A program made the translations under genes and the position numbers. Positions 1 to 9,088 of a DNA stretch of 64,000 bases are shown here, piece by piece. The stretch lies in NCBI RefSeq assembly GCF_007751035.1, contig NZ_CP036433.1, forward strand, positions 7,359,001-7,423,000, read 5' to 3'. The stretch comes from Lignipirellula cremea (GTDB taxonomy: Bacteria > Planctomycetota > Planctomycetia > Pirellulales > Pirellulaceae). Position 1 is the stretch's first letter. Each line of letters opens with the position of its first letter. A model generated the notes under the pieces. The model did not search any database, was not told where the DNA came from, and was given only the letters and a program-made list of their open reading frames with translations.

Positions 1-3000
1 AGGGCAAGCGAAGTAACGGCCCCACGTGCATCGATGGTGAACTGACTTGAAATTTTCCCCGACTCGATTTCCAGCACCGAAACGACGCCCGCCTCATCGA
101 AGCCGCTCCACAGAATCGCCCGCTCTCCGCCGGGGTGGATGAGAAAATTCGAGGTAAATGCGGCGTCGATCTCTCGCCGTACCTCGCCGGTGAGAGCATC
201 CAGAATCAGAAACCGGGAATCTTCCTCGATACGCCCTGCCAGAAGCACGACCAGGGAGCGGCTGTCCTGGGCGAAGGCAAGATCGACGGCGTATGGGATC
301 GGCAGCGAGAATCGTCGGCGCCCTGATTTCATGTCGTACACTTCGACCGCATGGCCAGGCTGACCTTGCTCCCAGACCTTGGCGTCGTCGACCAGGGTTG
401 CCAGACACTGTCGCGACGCATCGTATTCGGTGGCGAAGCTATGGGCAGCGATTCTGATTCGGGCGCCGGTTGCAGTATCAAGAAGCAGGGTGTCCTCGCC
501 GCCGGGCAAGTCGCGATTTTCCTGGCAGAACGCCATCAGCCGCATGTCAAGATCCGACGGAGCGGATTCCGGCAACGCTTTGACCTCCTGGGGATTTTTG
601 ACGCCCGAGTCCAGGTCATACTTTGCGATCTCAACCTCCTGCCGGCCGGGCGTCGCCACCCAGAGCGCCGTCTGGTCGTCGCTGACTTTGATCGGCGGGC
701 GCATCGAGCACCAGGAGCCGACCACCTTGCTGGAACCGTCGGGTTGTCGCCCAAAGTCGAATGCCTGGAGGTTACCGATGAGGGAACCTGTGTTGAAAAA
801 CACTTCGGCGGAAACCTGGAGATACCCGCCATGGGCGGTCGCCGAAGAGAGCCGGACCGTGGTGCGGTCCAGGACGGCCCTTCTACCGTCGGCGCTGAAC
901 AGGAGCGAATTTTGCCAGCCCGCCTGCGTCAGTTGGGAGGGGAGCCAGTCCGTCTTTTTCAGCGTCGCCAGGTCGCGCAGCTCAAGCCGAGTTTCGTCGC
1001 TGCCACTCCCGATGGCGAATGCGGCCTGGCCGCCCGGGGCAAAACCGGCGAAGCGTCCCTCCTCCACCACGCCGACCTTCCGTTTCTCGCGCAAATCCCA
1101 GACACTCCACGTTTGCGTGCCGACGTTCTCGGACGAAAGAGCCCAGCGCTGTTCGGCGTCAAAGGCATAGGCCCTCTGGTCCGCTGGCAAAGGGAGTTCC
1201 ACGACATGGTCCACCTGCCCCGTTGTGGTGAGAAACTCTAACCGACAGGGCGCGGCCCGGTGGCGACAGATGACGCCCCGATCAACGATAAAGCGGTCCT
1301 CTTCGCCAAAAACAATTTCTCCCTGCTTCTCCCAGGTTGCCGTATCAAAAATCTGCACCCGCGCGGGGCGAGCGATAAATCCCTTCACGAAATCTGTAGA
1401 GCTGGCATTCGGATCCACCACGAACAGGCGGCTTCCCTGGGAATCGAAAGCGAGCGTACTTTCCCACGGCCTGTGACAGATTCGGGCCGGCAACTCCTTG
1501 ACCAGTTCCAGGTCGGGCACGGAAAAAACGCGAACGGCTGTCGGGATCAATTCGTCACCATCGCGGTCGTCGACAACCACCCAGCGACCGTCAGGACTGA
1601 CCACCAAGGAGGCGTTGAATTGAATCCGGCCGACTTGCGATCGCAGCTCGCCCGTTGATGTATCCCAAAGGCGCAGCTGCCCGTCATTAAAGGCGCCGGT
1701 GTTCGGCGGCCACGGATAGGCGACGGTCGCCAGCCAGCGTCCCGTGTCGTCAAAGGCGCCCGTGAACACCTCCTGGTTTTCATGGTCTAACAGGAATTGC
1801 CCGGGCGGCTGGCAGCGGCGCCGCAGGAACGACCATTCCCATCCGCGCAGGTCGACGGGAGCGCGGGCCAGGGCCTCGTTCGCCCGCCCCAGATCGCCGG
1901 CCGCCAGGGCGCTGGAAGCGACATCGAGCAGACTCTCGTATAGCAGAGCGTCTGTTTCCTCGCGGGCCGCGACTTCCGCCTGCCATGCCTGGCGCGTCAG
2001 CCAGTACGCCTGCCCGGCGACAACGATCGTAACGACCAGCAGCAAGGTGATCGAAGCCAGCAGGGAAGCAACCAGCGGATGCCACAGGCACCACCGCCAC
2101 ATGCGGGCCGCACGGCTGATTGGCCGGGCCAGGATCGGCGCGCCAGACTGGAAACGCTGGAGTTCCTCGGCCATCGCCTGCGCGGATCCGTAACGTTTGG
2201 CCGGGTCTTTCTCCAGGCATTTCAAACAGATCGTCTGCAGATCCCGCGGGACCGACGGATTCAGATCGCGCGGCGAAACGGGCTCCCGCTCCTGCACTTG
2301 CTGCAGAGTCTCCAGCATGTTGGCGGCCTGAAACGGGGGACGTCCCGTCACCAGGCAGTACAGCATCGCTCCCAGAGAATACACATCGGACGCGGGTCCG
2401 ACGGCTTTCATATCGCCCCGCGCTTGCTCCGGCGGCATATAGCTGGGAGTGCCCAGAATCTGGCCGGTCGCCGTCATGCCGCTGTCAGCCGCCGTCCGCT
2501 TGGCCAGTCCGAAATCGGTCACCCGCGGCGATCCGTTCTCCCCCAGCAGAACGTTGCCCGGCTTCAGGTCGCGGTGCACCACGCCCTGGGCATGGGCGGC
2601 GGCGACCGCTGCGGCGATCGTTTCCAGCAATGCGGCCGCTCGCTGCGGCTCCAGGGGGCCGTCTCGCAGCAGGTCGTTGAGCGTGCCGCCCTGCACCAGC
2701 TCCATGGAGAGGAACCACTGGCCGTCGGCCTGGCCGAACTGATAGACAGGCACAATGCCAGGGTGGTTGAGCGCGGCGGCGGCTTCCGCCTCCGCCCGAA
2801 AACGGAGGACCTCCTCATCATCGTCGGCGACCGCGCCAGTGCGGATGGTTTTGAGCGCGACCATTCTGCCCAGCGACGTCTGACGGGCGCGGTACACCAC
2901 GCCCATGCCGCCGCGACCGATCCGCTCCAGCAGTTCATAGTCGCCCAGTCGAGTCGTCGTTTGTTCAGGCGCCGCTTTCGCTTCCGGCAAGGTATCGGCC

Positions 3001-3296
3001 AGCGACGGCTCCGGCATGGCCGCCGTATCGGCCAGGCCAAACAGCATGCGCACCGTTTCCGCGTGTTCCGGGAGCAGCTCAACGTACTCTTGCGTTCTGG
3101 GTGTTTGGCCCGCCTCCCGCCGCAAGTCAATTTCCGCCTGCAGCAGCGTCTGCACCAGCGCTGACCGATCAAGGGACGAATAGCGGGCAAGATAATCCAG
3201 CAGCTGCGGTTGCTGGCCAGCGCGCCAGGCCCTTGTGAATGTGGCAGCCGCCTGATCAAGTTGTTGGCGAACTGAAGCTGACAAATCCACAGCCAT
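1..3296 (-). CDS. Membrane-anchored Ser/Thr protein kinase with C-terminal propeller (C-terminus cut by window edge)
   Basis: About 1,098 codons are open to the left edge with no stop, so the C-terminus is missing. The ATG at 3296 gives MAVDLSASVRQQ and is the first ATG after an upstream region with no kinase similarity. A helical N-terminal region of about 118 residues precedes a Hanks-type kinase domain. That domain has the glycine loop IGRGGMGVVY (from residue 125), VALKTI with Lys149, HRDLKPGN with Asp243, DFG at 261-263 and GTPSYMPPEQ. One transmembrane helix lies near residues 403-428. The remainder shows propeller blades with repeated SPDGRW-like and LWDTSTGEL-like strands. Planctomycetes carry many such kinases, and the usual model is a cytosolic kinase with an outward sensor or scaffold. 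Substrate and ligand are unknown. The formylglycine-enzyme-like genes upstream on the same strand may be functionally linked. Confidence 0.93.
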   Translation of the reverse strand, partial: MAVDLSASVRQQLDQAAATFTRAWRAGQQPQLLDYLARYSSLDRSALVQTLLQAEIDLRREAGQTPRTQEYVELLPEHAETVRMLFGLADTAAMPEPSLADTLPEAKAAPEQTTTRLGDYELLERIGRGGMGVVYRARQTSLGRMVALKTIRTGAVADDDEEVLRFRAEAEAAAALNHPGIVPVYQFGQADGQWFLSMELVQGGTLNDLLRDGPLEPQRAAALLETIAAAVAAAHAQGVVHRDLKPGNVLLGENGSPRVTDFGLAKRTAADSGMTATGQILGTPSYMPPEQARGDMKAVGPASDVYSLGAMLYCLVTGRPPFQAANMLETLQQVQEREPVSPRDLNPSVPRDLQTICLKCLEKDPAKRYGSAQAMAEELQRFQSGAPILARPISRAARMWRWCLWHPLVASLLASITLLLVVTIVVAGQAYWLTRQAWQAEVAAREETDALLYESLLDVASSALAAGDLGRANEALARAPVDLRGWEWSFLRRRCQPPGQFLLDHENQEVFTGAFDDTGRWLATVAYPWPPNTGAFNDGQLRLWDTSTGELRSQVGRIQFNASLVVSPDGRWVVVDDRDGDELIPTAVRVFSVPDLELVKELPARICHRPWESTLAFDSQGSRLFVVDPNASSTDFVKGFIARPARVQIFDTATWEKQGEIVFGEEDRFIVDRGVICRHRAAPCRLEFLTTTGQVDHVVELPLPADQRAYAFDAEQRWALSSENVGTQTWSVWDLREKRKVGVVEEGRFAGFAPGGQAAFAIGSGSDETRLELRDLATLKKTDWLPSQLTQAGWQNSLLFSADGRRAVLDRTTVRLSSATAHGGYLQVSAEVFFNTGSLIGNLQAFDFGRQPDGSSKVVGSWCSMRPPIKVSDDQTALWVATPGRQEVEIAKYDLDSGVKNPQEVKALPESAPSDLDMRLMAFCQENRDLPGGEDTLLLDTATGARIRIAAHSFATEYDASRQCLATLVDDAKVWEQGQPGHAVEVYDMKSGRRRFSLPIPYAVDLAFAQDSRSLVVLLAGRIEEDSRFLILDALTGEVRREIDAAFTSNFLIHPGGERAILWSGFDEAGVVSVLEIESGKISSQFTIDARGAVTSLA

Positions 3297-3501
3297 CCCC
3301 ACGACAAACACCTGGCCGATACCCCCAAACGGATGCAGCCAGTCTACCATCGCCGCCAGCCGCTCGCGAATTCTGAGACAGGAAACTCGCGTCCGCGAGG
3401 GGCCGTGGCTTCGGCAAATCCCCCTCAACAAGAAGCAAACCGTCCTTGGCGAAGAACGTCGCTCCGGCGAGAGTGCGTCAGCGACCGACGTCTGGCGGAG
3501 C

Positions 3502-4476
3502 TTATTCTGTTGGAATGGCGGCGAGGCGGAAGGTCAGGCTATCGCCCCGATCCGTCGGCAGCGTCCCGTCACGGAACGATGACCGGCAGTAGTGAGCTTC
3601 CTTGTACCCACATCCGCTCCGGAGCACCCGTCCCAGATCTTCGGTGGGCCCCGTGGGATCGCTCTGCGGCGACAGATTCGGGATCTCGCGATGATGCCAG
3701 TAGTCGGCGCACCATTCGCAAGCGTTGCCGTGCATGTCGTACAGGTTCCAGGCGTTCGGTTTCTTCAGGCGGACTTCGTGCGCATACTCCTCGCCGAGGT
3801 CCCAGGCGTTTTCGATAAACCAGGCATAATCGCCCAGCAACGCCGGATCGTCGCCGAAAGAGTAGGCGGTCGTTGTTCCAGCCCGGCAGGCGTATTCCCA
3901 CTGCGCTTCGGTCGGTAAAGCGTAGCGCCAACCCTGGGCCAGGCGCCCTGCCGAATGCTCCTGCTTTGTGAGGTTCCTACAAAACGCCACCGCATCATCC
4001 CAACTGACGTACGTTGCAGGATACTCTGGCCCTTCCTGGAAATCGTCGTCGTCGTCTCTCCAGGGCTCGGCGCCCATCACCGCTTTCCACTGCGCCTGGG
4101 TGACTTCTGTTTCCCCCAGGTAAAAGGCCCGCGTCAGAGTCACGGCAACCTGGTCTTCCCACTCCATGCGATTTTTTTCCGACGCCGGGCTGCCCATCAG
4201 AAACTTCCCCGGCGGAATCAACGACAGCTTCATCCCGATGGAATTGGTCCTCGTCGGCGTGATCGGCTCAACGCCCGCCGCCAACAGCTCCTGCAGCCGC
4301 GACTCTTTACCAGCGCGGCCTTCGACTTCAATGCTGCGAGTCAATCCGTGCCGCAGCCGCACCAGTTCGCCGCGCGGGTCGCCGCGATCCTCCAGCCAGT
4401 CGGCGAAGACCAGCCACAGATCTTCCTCATGGGGGTGCGCGACGATTTCCTGCAGTAACGCCGTTTCGGTCAACAC
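3502..4476 (-). CDS. TIGR02996-domain protein with formylglycine-generating-enzyme-like (SUMF1) domain
   Basis: The N-terminus (TETALLQEIVAHPHEEDLWL, then FADWLEDRGDPRGEL) is the planctomycete TIGR02996 companion domain. It is followed by a SUMF1/FGE-like C-type-lectin fold: IPPGKFLMGSP, FYLGETEVTQAQWKAVMG, LPTEAQWEYACRAGTTT, LYDMHGNACEWCADYW. The usual RGGSW strand is replaced by RSGCGYKEAHYCRSSFR. Most planctomycete members of this fold are not proven sulfatase activators and may bind or modify other proteins. The reading frame is open up to 4620, inside the upstream paralogue. I prefer the GTG at 4476, 40 bases after that gene's stop and just before the domain, but the start is uncertain. 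The gene is probably co-transcribed with its paralogue. Confidence 0.82.
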   Translation of the reverse strand: MLTETALLQEIVAHPHEEDLWLVFADWLEDRGDPRGELVRLRHGLTRSIEVEGRAGKESRLQELLAAGVEPITPTRTNSIGMKLSLIPPGKFLMGSPASEKNRMEWEDQVAVTLTRAFYLGETEVTQAQWKAVMGAEPWRDDDDDFQEGPEYPATYVSWDDAVAFCRNLTKQEHSAGRLAQGWRYALPTEAQWEYACRAGTTTAYSFGDDPALLGDYAWFIENAWDLGEEYAHEVRLKKPNAWNLYDMHGNACEWCADYWHHREIPNLSPQSDPTGPTEDLGRVLRSGCGYKEAHYCRSSFRDGTLPTDRGDSLTFRLAAIPTE

Positions 4477-4516
4477 GATCGGCCCTTGAATGTCTTCTTG
4501 CGGAGCGTCTGTTGCG

Positions 4517-5566
4517 CTACGGGCTTTCGCTTGCGTCTTCCCGCTCGGCAGTAACAGGTTCCTCCTCAACCTGGCCGGATGGAACGGAGGCAACGCGGAA
4601 GCCGGTAAAGCTGAGACCATATTCCGGGGAAATCCAGAAGCGGAACGCCGAATAGCAGCACTTGTCGCCGCGGTCCCAGCTTCCGCCGCGGGCGCTCCGG
4701 TGTGTTCCCATTGTCACGACCAGCGGATCGATCCCGCCGGGAAGTTGGCCAATTTGCCAGTCACGGTTCCACTCCCAGACATTTCCGTACATGTCGTACA
4801 AGCCCCAGGCGTTCGGCTTCTTCTGGCCGACTGCATGGGCGTATTCTTCGGGCTGCGCTACGGGCCCGTCGTCATACCAGGTGTTCCGGTTAAACCAGGC
4901 GTAGTCGACCAGCTGCCCGGCGTCTTCACCAAAATAGAACGTCGACAAGGTTCCAGCGCGGCAGGCGTATTCCCACTGCGCTTCGGTCGGCAACGTGTAA
5001 CGCCAGCCCTCCGCCAGGCGCCCTGCCGCATGTTCCTGCCTGGTGAGCTTTTCGCAAAACGCCACGGCGTCCGCCCAGCAAAGGCAGCTCGCCGCACAGG
5101 CCGGATCCTGCCTGATATTGGCGTCGTCGCTCCAGGGTTCCGTGCCCATCACGGCCGTCCACTGCGCCTGGGTGACTTCGGTCTCTCCCAGGTAAAAACC
5201 CTCGGAGATCGTGACGACGACTGGGCCTCCGTGGGGCTCCTTGAAAGACTCCGAGCCAGTGCTTCCCATCAAAAACTGGCCGGGCGGAATGAACCGCAGC
5301 TTCAGCCGGACGTCCTCCGCCAGTTTCAGTTCCGGCTCGACCGGCAGATCCAGAAAGGCGGCCCATTCCTGGCGATGCGTCTCGGCCTCATCTGCATTAA
5401 ACGGGACCATCGCCGGCGGCGGACCGTCTGCCGGCCAGCCGTCCCAGACAGGCGTTCCGGCTTCGATCCGCGACGTCGGGTATTTCCCGCCCTGCGGCGC
5501 CGGGGCAGATTCCGCGCATCCGGCAAATGCCAGCAGCAGACAACAGACGAGCAATTTGCGAATCAA
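4517..5566 (-). CDS. Formylglycine-generating-enzyme-like (SUMF1) lipoprotein
   Basis: A 349-residue protein. It begins with a lipoprotein-type signal ending in LLAFAGC (Cys17), so it is probably anchored to a membrane facing the periplasm. A SUMF1/FGE-like domain follows from about residue 85: FIPPGQFLMGSTGSE, FYLGETEVTQAQWTAVMG, LPTEAQWEYACRAGTLS, LYDMYGNVWEWNRDW, ARGGSWDRGDKCCYSAFRFW, GFRVA. It is a clear paralogue of the next gene downstream on the same strand but lacks the TIGR02996 domain and has a more canonical RGGSW strand. Whether it oxidises cysteine in sulfatases cannot be told from the sequence, and no sulfatase is encoded in the window. The tandem arrangement suggests duplication followed by a change of cellular location. 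Confidence 0.88.
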   Translation of the reverse strand: MIRKLLVCCLLLAFAGCAESAPAPQGGKYPTSRIEAGTPVWDGWPADGPPPAMVPFNADEAETHRQEWAAFLDLPVEPELKLAEDVRLKLRFIPPGQFLMGSTGSESFKEPHGGPVVVTISEGFYLGETEVTQAQWTAVMGTEPWSDDANIRQDPACAASCLCWADAVAFCEKLTRQEHAAGRLAEGWRYTLPTEAQWEYACRAGTLSTFYFGEDAGQLVDYAWFNRNTWYDDGPVAQPEEYAHAVGQKKPNAWGLYDMYGNVWEWNRDWQIGQLPGGIDPLVVTMGTHRSARGGSWDRGDKCCYSAFRFWISPEYGLSFTGFRVASVPSGQVEEEPVTAEREDASESP

Positions 5567-5834
5567 ATGGCGACCCTTTCACGTGGGGATGCTCAACACG
5601 CCGGACGTCGCGAACATCATCGCTCCTGCCCGCAACTCGACTGACCAGAATACCTGATCCCGCGTTCCCCTCCGAGGGCGTGTCCCGGCAGAAGCGGCCG
5701 TGTTTCAGGATTTCGCCGAATCTGCCGTCGGCCGGGATCAGATTGCGATAAAATGCGCTTACCCCCGATCTCGTCGTGCACAACCGGGGCGAGCCGTAAC
5801 TTGCCGCACCCTGTCGTCTTGCGGAGAGGACTCC

Positions 5835-7388
5835 ATGCGCAACATGTTCGTTTCTCGCGACTTCGCTTTGCTCTGCACGGCCCTTGTCGTCATGGGCTGC
5901 GGGCCAGCGTCGGAGAATCATCCGACCGCGCGACTGAACAGCGCGGCCGCGTCCACAGAACTGCCCTCTCCCGTCGAACTGCCCTCTCCCGTCGAACTGC
6001 CTGCTCCCACAGGACTGCCTGTACCCGAAGAAAATACGATCGAAGACCTGATTGGTCCCGACGCGCCGAGCGACCTTTCGAAGCCGGCCGCCAGGCTCAA
6101 CCACCGGATCGATTTCGACGGTCCAGATTCGCCCCCGGCAGAGGCCGCGTCGACGCAGGAAGATGCGAACGAGCATGTCCGCCGCGGCGATGAATATGTC
6201 GCTCTGGGAGCGCACGGTAAAGCAGTCGCCGAATATACGGCCGCGATCCGCCTGGACGGCGACCATGCCGAAGCCTTCCGCAAACGGGGCGACGCTTGGG
6301 AAGCTCAAGGCGAACATGACAGGGCCATCGCCGACTTCACGGAAACGATCCGACTGCAGCCGGAACGAGCGTACGCCTTTTTCGTTCGCGGTCAAATCCA
6401 CGGAGACCAGGGCGACTTCGACCAGGCCGTGGCCGACCTGACGATCGCCATCAATCTGGCCCCCAGCAGCGCTTACGTCCGTTACTTGCGCGCGATCAAC
6501 TACCTGAAACAGCATGAGTACGCCAAAGCGATTACCGACCTGACGGCAGCCATCGACCGGAAGCCGACCGACTCGGAGTACCATTATCTGCGCGCGTCGG
6601 CCTGGAATGGTCTTGGCGACTACGATCGGAGTATTGCCGACTGCACCGAGGCGATCCGCCTGGACAGCGAACACACCAACGCCCTGCTGCTTCGAGCCAG
6701 CATCAACGAACGCGTTTACAAAACCGACCTGGCCATTGCGGATTACACGACCCTTATTCGACTGCGCCCGACTGAAGCCACGGCCTGGTATGGTCGAGGA
6801 CACGGCTACGAATGGAAGGGCGAATACGACTTGGCCCAGTCCGATCTCACCGAAGCGATCCGGCTGAATCCGACCGAGCCGACGTACTACTACGCCCGGG
6901 CCAGAACATGCTACCTGGCAGGCGAATACGACAAGGCGATCGCGGACTACGGGGAAACGCTACGCCTGAACCCCGCCAACCCCGAAGCCTGGTTTGCGCG
7001 GGGTCTCGCCTGGCAAAACCAGGAAGAACCGGAAAAAGCGATCGCCGATTATTCACAGGCGATCCATTTAAATCCCGCATACAGCCTCGCCCTGTATTCA
7101 CGAGCCGCGCTTTACCTGGACGACTCTCCTGAGAAAGCAGTCACCGACCTCAACGAATACATCCGGCTGAACCCCGACGAAGCCAGTGGTTTCGTCTGTC
7201 GCGGCATTGCTTACGTCAACCTCGAGGAGGCCGACAAAGCGATCGACGATCTGTCCACGGCGATCCGCATCGCTCCCGAAAACGCAGTCGCCTATTTCCA
7301 CCGCAGCCGCGCCTACAGCCAGATCAAGCACAACCTCAAAGCTCGGGCGGACTCCGTCAAGTATCGCGAACTCAGCAAAGACGAATAG
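5835..7388 (+). CDS. TPR-repeat lipoprotein
   Basis: The ATG at 5835 follows a strong ribosome site (GGAGAGGA) and gives a 517-residue protein. The lipoprotein signal ends VVMGC, with Cys22 as the likely lipidation site. A Pro/Leu/Glu-rich linker contains an exact 18-base tandem duplication (LPSPVE twice). From about residue 112 to the end there are roughly eleven 34-residue tetratricopeptide repeats with the pattern DYDKAIADYxEAIRLNPxxA. TPR solenoids mediate protein-protein contacts, so an envelope scaffold role is likely, but no enzyme domain is present. The frame is open further upstream to 5700, but the lipobox and ribosome site argue for the start given here. The two minus-strand genes to the left are divergent from it. 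Confidence 0.88.
   Translation: MRNMFVSRDFALLCTALVVMGCGPASENHPTARLNSAAASTELPSPVELPSPVELPAPTGLPVPEENTIEDLIGPDAPSDLSKPAARLNHRIDFDGPDSPPAEAASTQEDANEHVRRGDEYVALGAHGKAVAEYTAAIRLDGDHAEAFRKRGDAWEAQGEHDRAIADFTETIRLQPERAYAFFVRGQIHGDQGDFDQAVADLTIAINLAPSSAYVRYLRAINYLKQHEYAKAITDLTAAIDRKPTDSEYHYLRASAWNGLGDYDRSIADCTEAIRLDSEHTNALLLRASINERVYKTDLAIADYTTLIRLRPTEATAWYGRGHGYEWKGEYDLAQSDLTEAIRLNPTEPTYYYARARTCYLAGEYDKAIADYGETLRLNPANPEAWFARGLAWQNQEEPEKAIADYSQAIHLNPAYSLALYSRAALYLDDSPEKAVTDLNEYIRLNPDEASGFVCRGIAYVNLEEADKAIDDLSTAIRIAPENAVAYFHRSRAYSQIKHNLKARADSVKYRELSKDE
5961..5996 (+). repeat. Exact 18-bp tandem duplication inside the TPR lipoprotein linker
   Basis: The unit CTGCCCTCTCCCGTCGAA occurs twice without mismatch and is followed by a diverged third copy (CTGCCTGCTCCCACAGGA). 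It encodes LPSPVE repeats in the linker between the lipid anchor and the TPR domain. The length is a multiple of three, so copy-number change would alter linker length without breaking the frame. Confidence 0.85.
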
Positions 7389-7736
7389 CCGCGTCAAGCC
7401 GCGTCTTCCAGCCTGGCGTGGAAACGCGATATCCACTTCCCCAGAGTAACCGCAGGGCGAGTTTCCTCTGCGGCCGGGCGTGCCATCCTGCGGGCCCCTG
7501 CCAGTGCGTCGTCACTGCCTGGCTTCTGCGTAGTGGACCCCAGTTTCTGAGTGTGACCCGGCAAAGGCGGGTTCTGCACGACATCCGCCGCAATGACGAA
7601 GCAGTAAAACCATCAGGAATATTTGTCCGGAAAACGGGAAGATTCGTGATTGACTGGTAATGACACAACTCGATGCGAGCCTTTCAACGAGAGGCTGCAG
7701 CCGAACCAATCCAGCGCATTCAAGTCGGAGATTTCC
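7389..7736. other. Intergenic stretch, no gene recognised
   Basis: Lies between the TPR lipoprotein stop and the next small gene. Short reading frames on both strands have no recognisable domain, no good ribosome site and no believable composition. An imperfect stem (GCGTCTTCCA with TGGAAACGC) sits about 10 bases after the upstream stop without a T-tract, so it is at best a weak terminator. I see no convincing promoter. Confidence 0.5.
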
Positions 7737-8105
7737 ATGGATAATTTGAACTTCACAAGCAATGACCGGCTACCGGACGCGTTCGATGCACCCGCGATTC
7801 CTGTCTGCATGCCTAGAATCGACGTGGGCGAATCGGACAAACGATCCTTCACCGAACAGGAACGCGAAAAAAGCGGCAATGACCTCGCTCGTTTGGCCGT
7901 GCTCTCCTTGGTAATCGGGTGCTTTCTACCGTTCGGATTTGTCCTGGTCTTGCTGTCAATGTTCTTTCTGTTTCGGATATTTGCTGCCAATTTAAGGCCA
8001 AGCCCGGTCTACATGGTGCTGACCATCGTACTGGGACTTTGGCATTTGTGGGGGCTCGTCAACTTCGCCGCCGTGCTGCTGTCCCAGGCTTTGCCCATCC
8101 AGTAG
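7737..8105 (+). CDS. Small predicted membrane protein, function unknown
   Basis: The ATG at 7737 has GGAG at proper spacing (GTCGGAGATTTCCATGG) and gives 122 residues. The first ~55 residues are polar. They are followed by two hydrophobic segments, about 60-85 (VLSLVIGCFLPFGFVLVLLS) and 95-118 (VYMVLTIVLGLWHLWGLVNF). No catalytic motif is visible. The frame is open upstream to 7650, but that extension lacks a ribosome site. It is the last plus-strand gene before the minus-strand diiron/radical SAM pair and is convergent with it. Two terminators on the opposite strand lie downstream. Confidence 0.6.
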   Translation: MDNLNFTSNDRLPDAFDAPAIPVCMPRIDVGESDKRSFTEQEREKSGNDLARLAVLSLVIGCFLPFGFVLVLLSMFFLFRIFAANLRPSPVYMVLTIVLGLWHLWGLVNFAAVLLSQALPIQ

Positions 8106-8212
8106 TTGAAACCCGACACACACTCTCCCCGAGGAACGGCCAGCCCCGCTTCCATTGCGGCAGGCCCCGGCATCCTTCGCGGAGAGCATAGCGAGCAGCA
8201 GAACCTCGCATG

Positions 8213-8252
8213 AAAAAAGCCGGCGTTCCGCGGGCGTCGAAACGTCGGCTTT
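8213..8252 (-). terminator. Second intrinsic terminator downstream of the diiron-oxygenase gene
   Basis: A 12-bp stem AAAGCCGGCGTT/AACGTCGGCTTT (8216-8227 with 8241-8252, one wobble) is followed on the minus strand by six T residues (8218-8213). It lies about 105 bases past the stop at 8359 and backs up the nearer terminator. Confidence 0.75.
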
Positions 8253-8299
8253 GGCTTGAGCTTTGAATAGCAAACAGTCAGGCGTCGCCGACCTCGCAC

Positions 8300-8333
8300 A
8301 AAAAAAGGCCGATGCCGTGAGGGCGTCGACCTT
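8300..8333 (-). terminator. First intrinsic terminator downstream of the diiron-oxygenase gene
   Basis: Stem 8305-8316 with 8322-8333 (AAGGCCGATGCC/GGCGTCGACCTT, one mismatch and one wobble) and loop GTGAG, followed on the minus strand by seven T residues (8306-8300). It starts about 25 bases after the minus-strand stop and closes the radical SAM/diiron operon. Confidence 0.8.
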
Positions 8334-8358
8334 GCAGGAATTGCCGTTGGGGAAGAAC

Positions 8359-9075
8359 CTAATTGTAGGTATTGAAAAAATGCCGGGCGCCGGCTTCCGC
8401 TGCCTGCAGGGCAAGTTCCTGTTCTTCTCTCGTCAACGCGTGATCAACGACGAGCTCGATCGCTTCCCGCCCGTGCCGTTCATCCGCCTCGCCATGGACG
8501 GTGAGGAAGGCCAGATCCCATTCCGAGAAGCCTTTCTTTTTCAGTACCTCGTACATAAGCAGAGACGTCCTGGCAAATCGCAACTCTTGCCCGACGAGAA
8601 TAAAGGAGACCGTTTCCAGCCATCGGCCTTCCTGGATATAGCGATTCGCCTTCACAATGGTATCTGAAGCGCCTTGGGGGGCTTCCAGTTCTTGACTGCA
8701 GGCTTGCGCCAAACGCAGCGACAGGGCGCAATGTTTCGCTTCAGGCTTTGCGACCAGACCGTGTGAAGCGTGAAGAAAAATCCCTTCCTCTTCCATCAGG
8801 TTTTCAAGCAGAGTTAACCGCGCTGCAGTCGTCGGCGCCGTTTCCACCAGGTCCGCCAGCATGGCGCAAAACGTGGTCGCCGATGCATGCACCGCCCAGG
8901 CCCAGCGGGCGATCAGCGCGGGGGGACACTTGGGTTTAACCACCAGTTTGTAGAATCGCGATTCCTCAAACTTATGGGAATCGACGGCAGCATACAGTCG
9001 CTGCTCCATTTCCTCAGGCGTAAGACTTTCCTGATCATTTTTCCCGCAAGCGGTTTTCGTGGTCAGAGTTTCCAT
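8359..9075 (-). CDS. Heme-oxygenase-like diiron protein (TenA/PqqC/CADD-type fold)
   Basis: 238 residues from the ATG at 9075, preceded by AGAGG at good spacing. The protein is all-helical and carries the ligand pattern of heme-oxygenase-like diiron oxygenases: Glu95-x6-His102 (EEEGIFLH), Glu154 in GRWLETVSF, and His194-x3-Asp198-x2-His201 (HGEADERH). This matches the six-ligand set described for Chlamydia CADD and related oxidases, so an oxygen-using redox enzyme is more likely than a thiaminase. PqqC-like cofactor-independent chemistry is the alternative. The gene starts 13 bases after the stop of the radical SAM gene, so the two are almost certainly co-translated. No pqq, thiamin or folate genes are nearby to identify the substrate. 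Confidence 0.85.
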   Translation of the reverse strand: METLTTKTACGKNDQESLTPEEMEQRLYAAVDSHKFEESRFYKLVVKPKCPPALIARWAWAVHASATTFCAMLADLVETAPTTAARLTLLENLMEEEGIFLHASHGLVAKPEAKHCALSLRLAQACSQELEAPQGASDTIVKANRYIQEGRWLETVSFILVGQELRFARTSLLMYEVLKKKGFSEWDLAFLTVHGEADERHGREAIELVVDHALTREEQELALQAAEAGARHFFNTYN

Positions 9076-9088
9076 GATGGCCTCTTTT

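Noticed and set aside
351-1241. Plus-strand open frame of 296 codons
   Set aside because: It lies antisense to the kinase propeller, is rich in Arg, Pro and Gly, and has no family pattern. GC-rich genes often give such shadows.
7397-7424. Terminator after the TPR lipoprotein
   Set aside because: The stem is bulged and lacks a T-tract. I mention it only within the intergenic entry.
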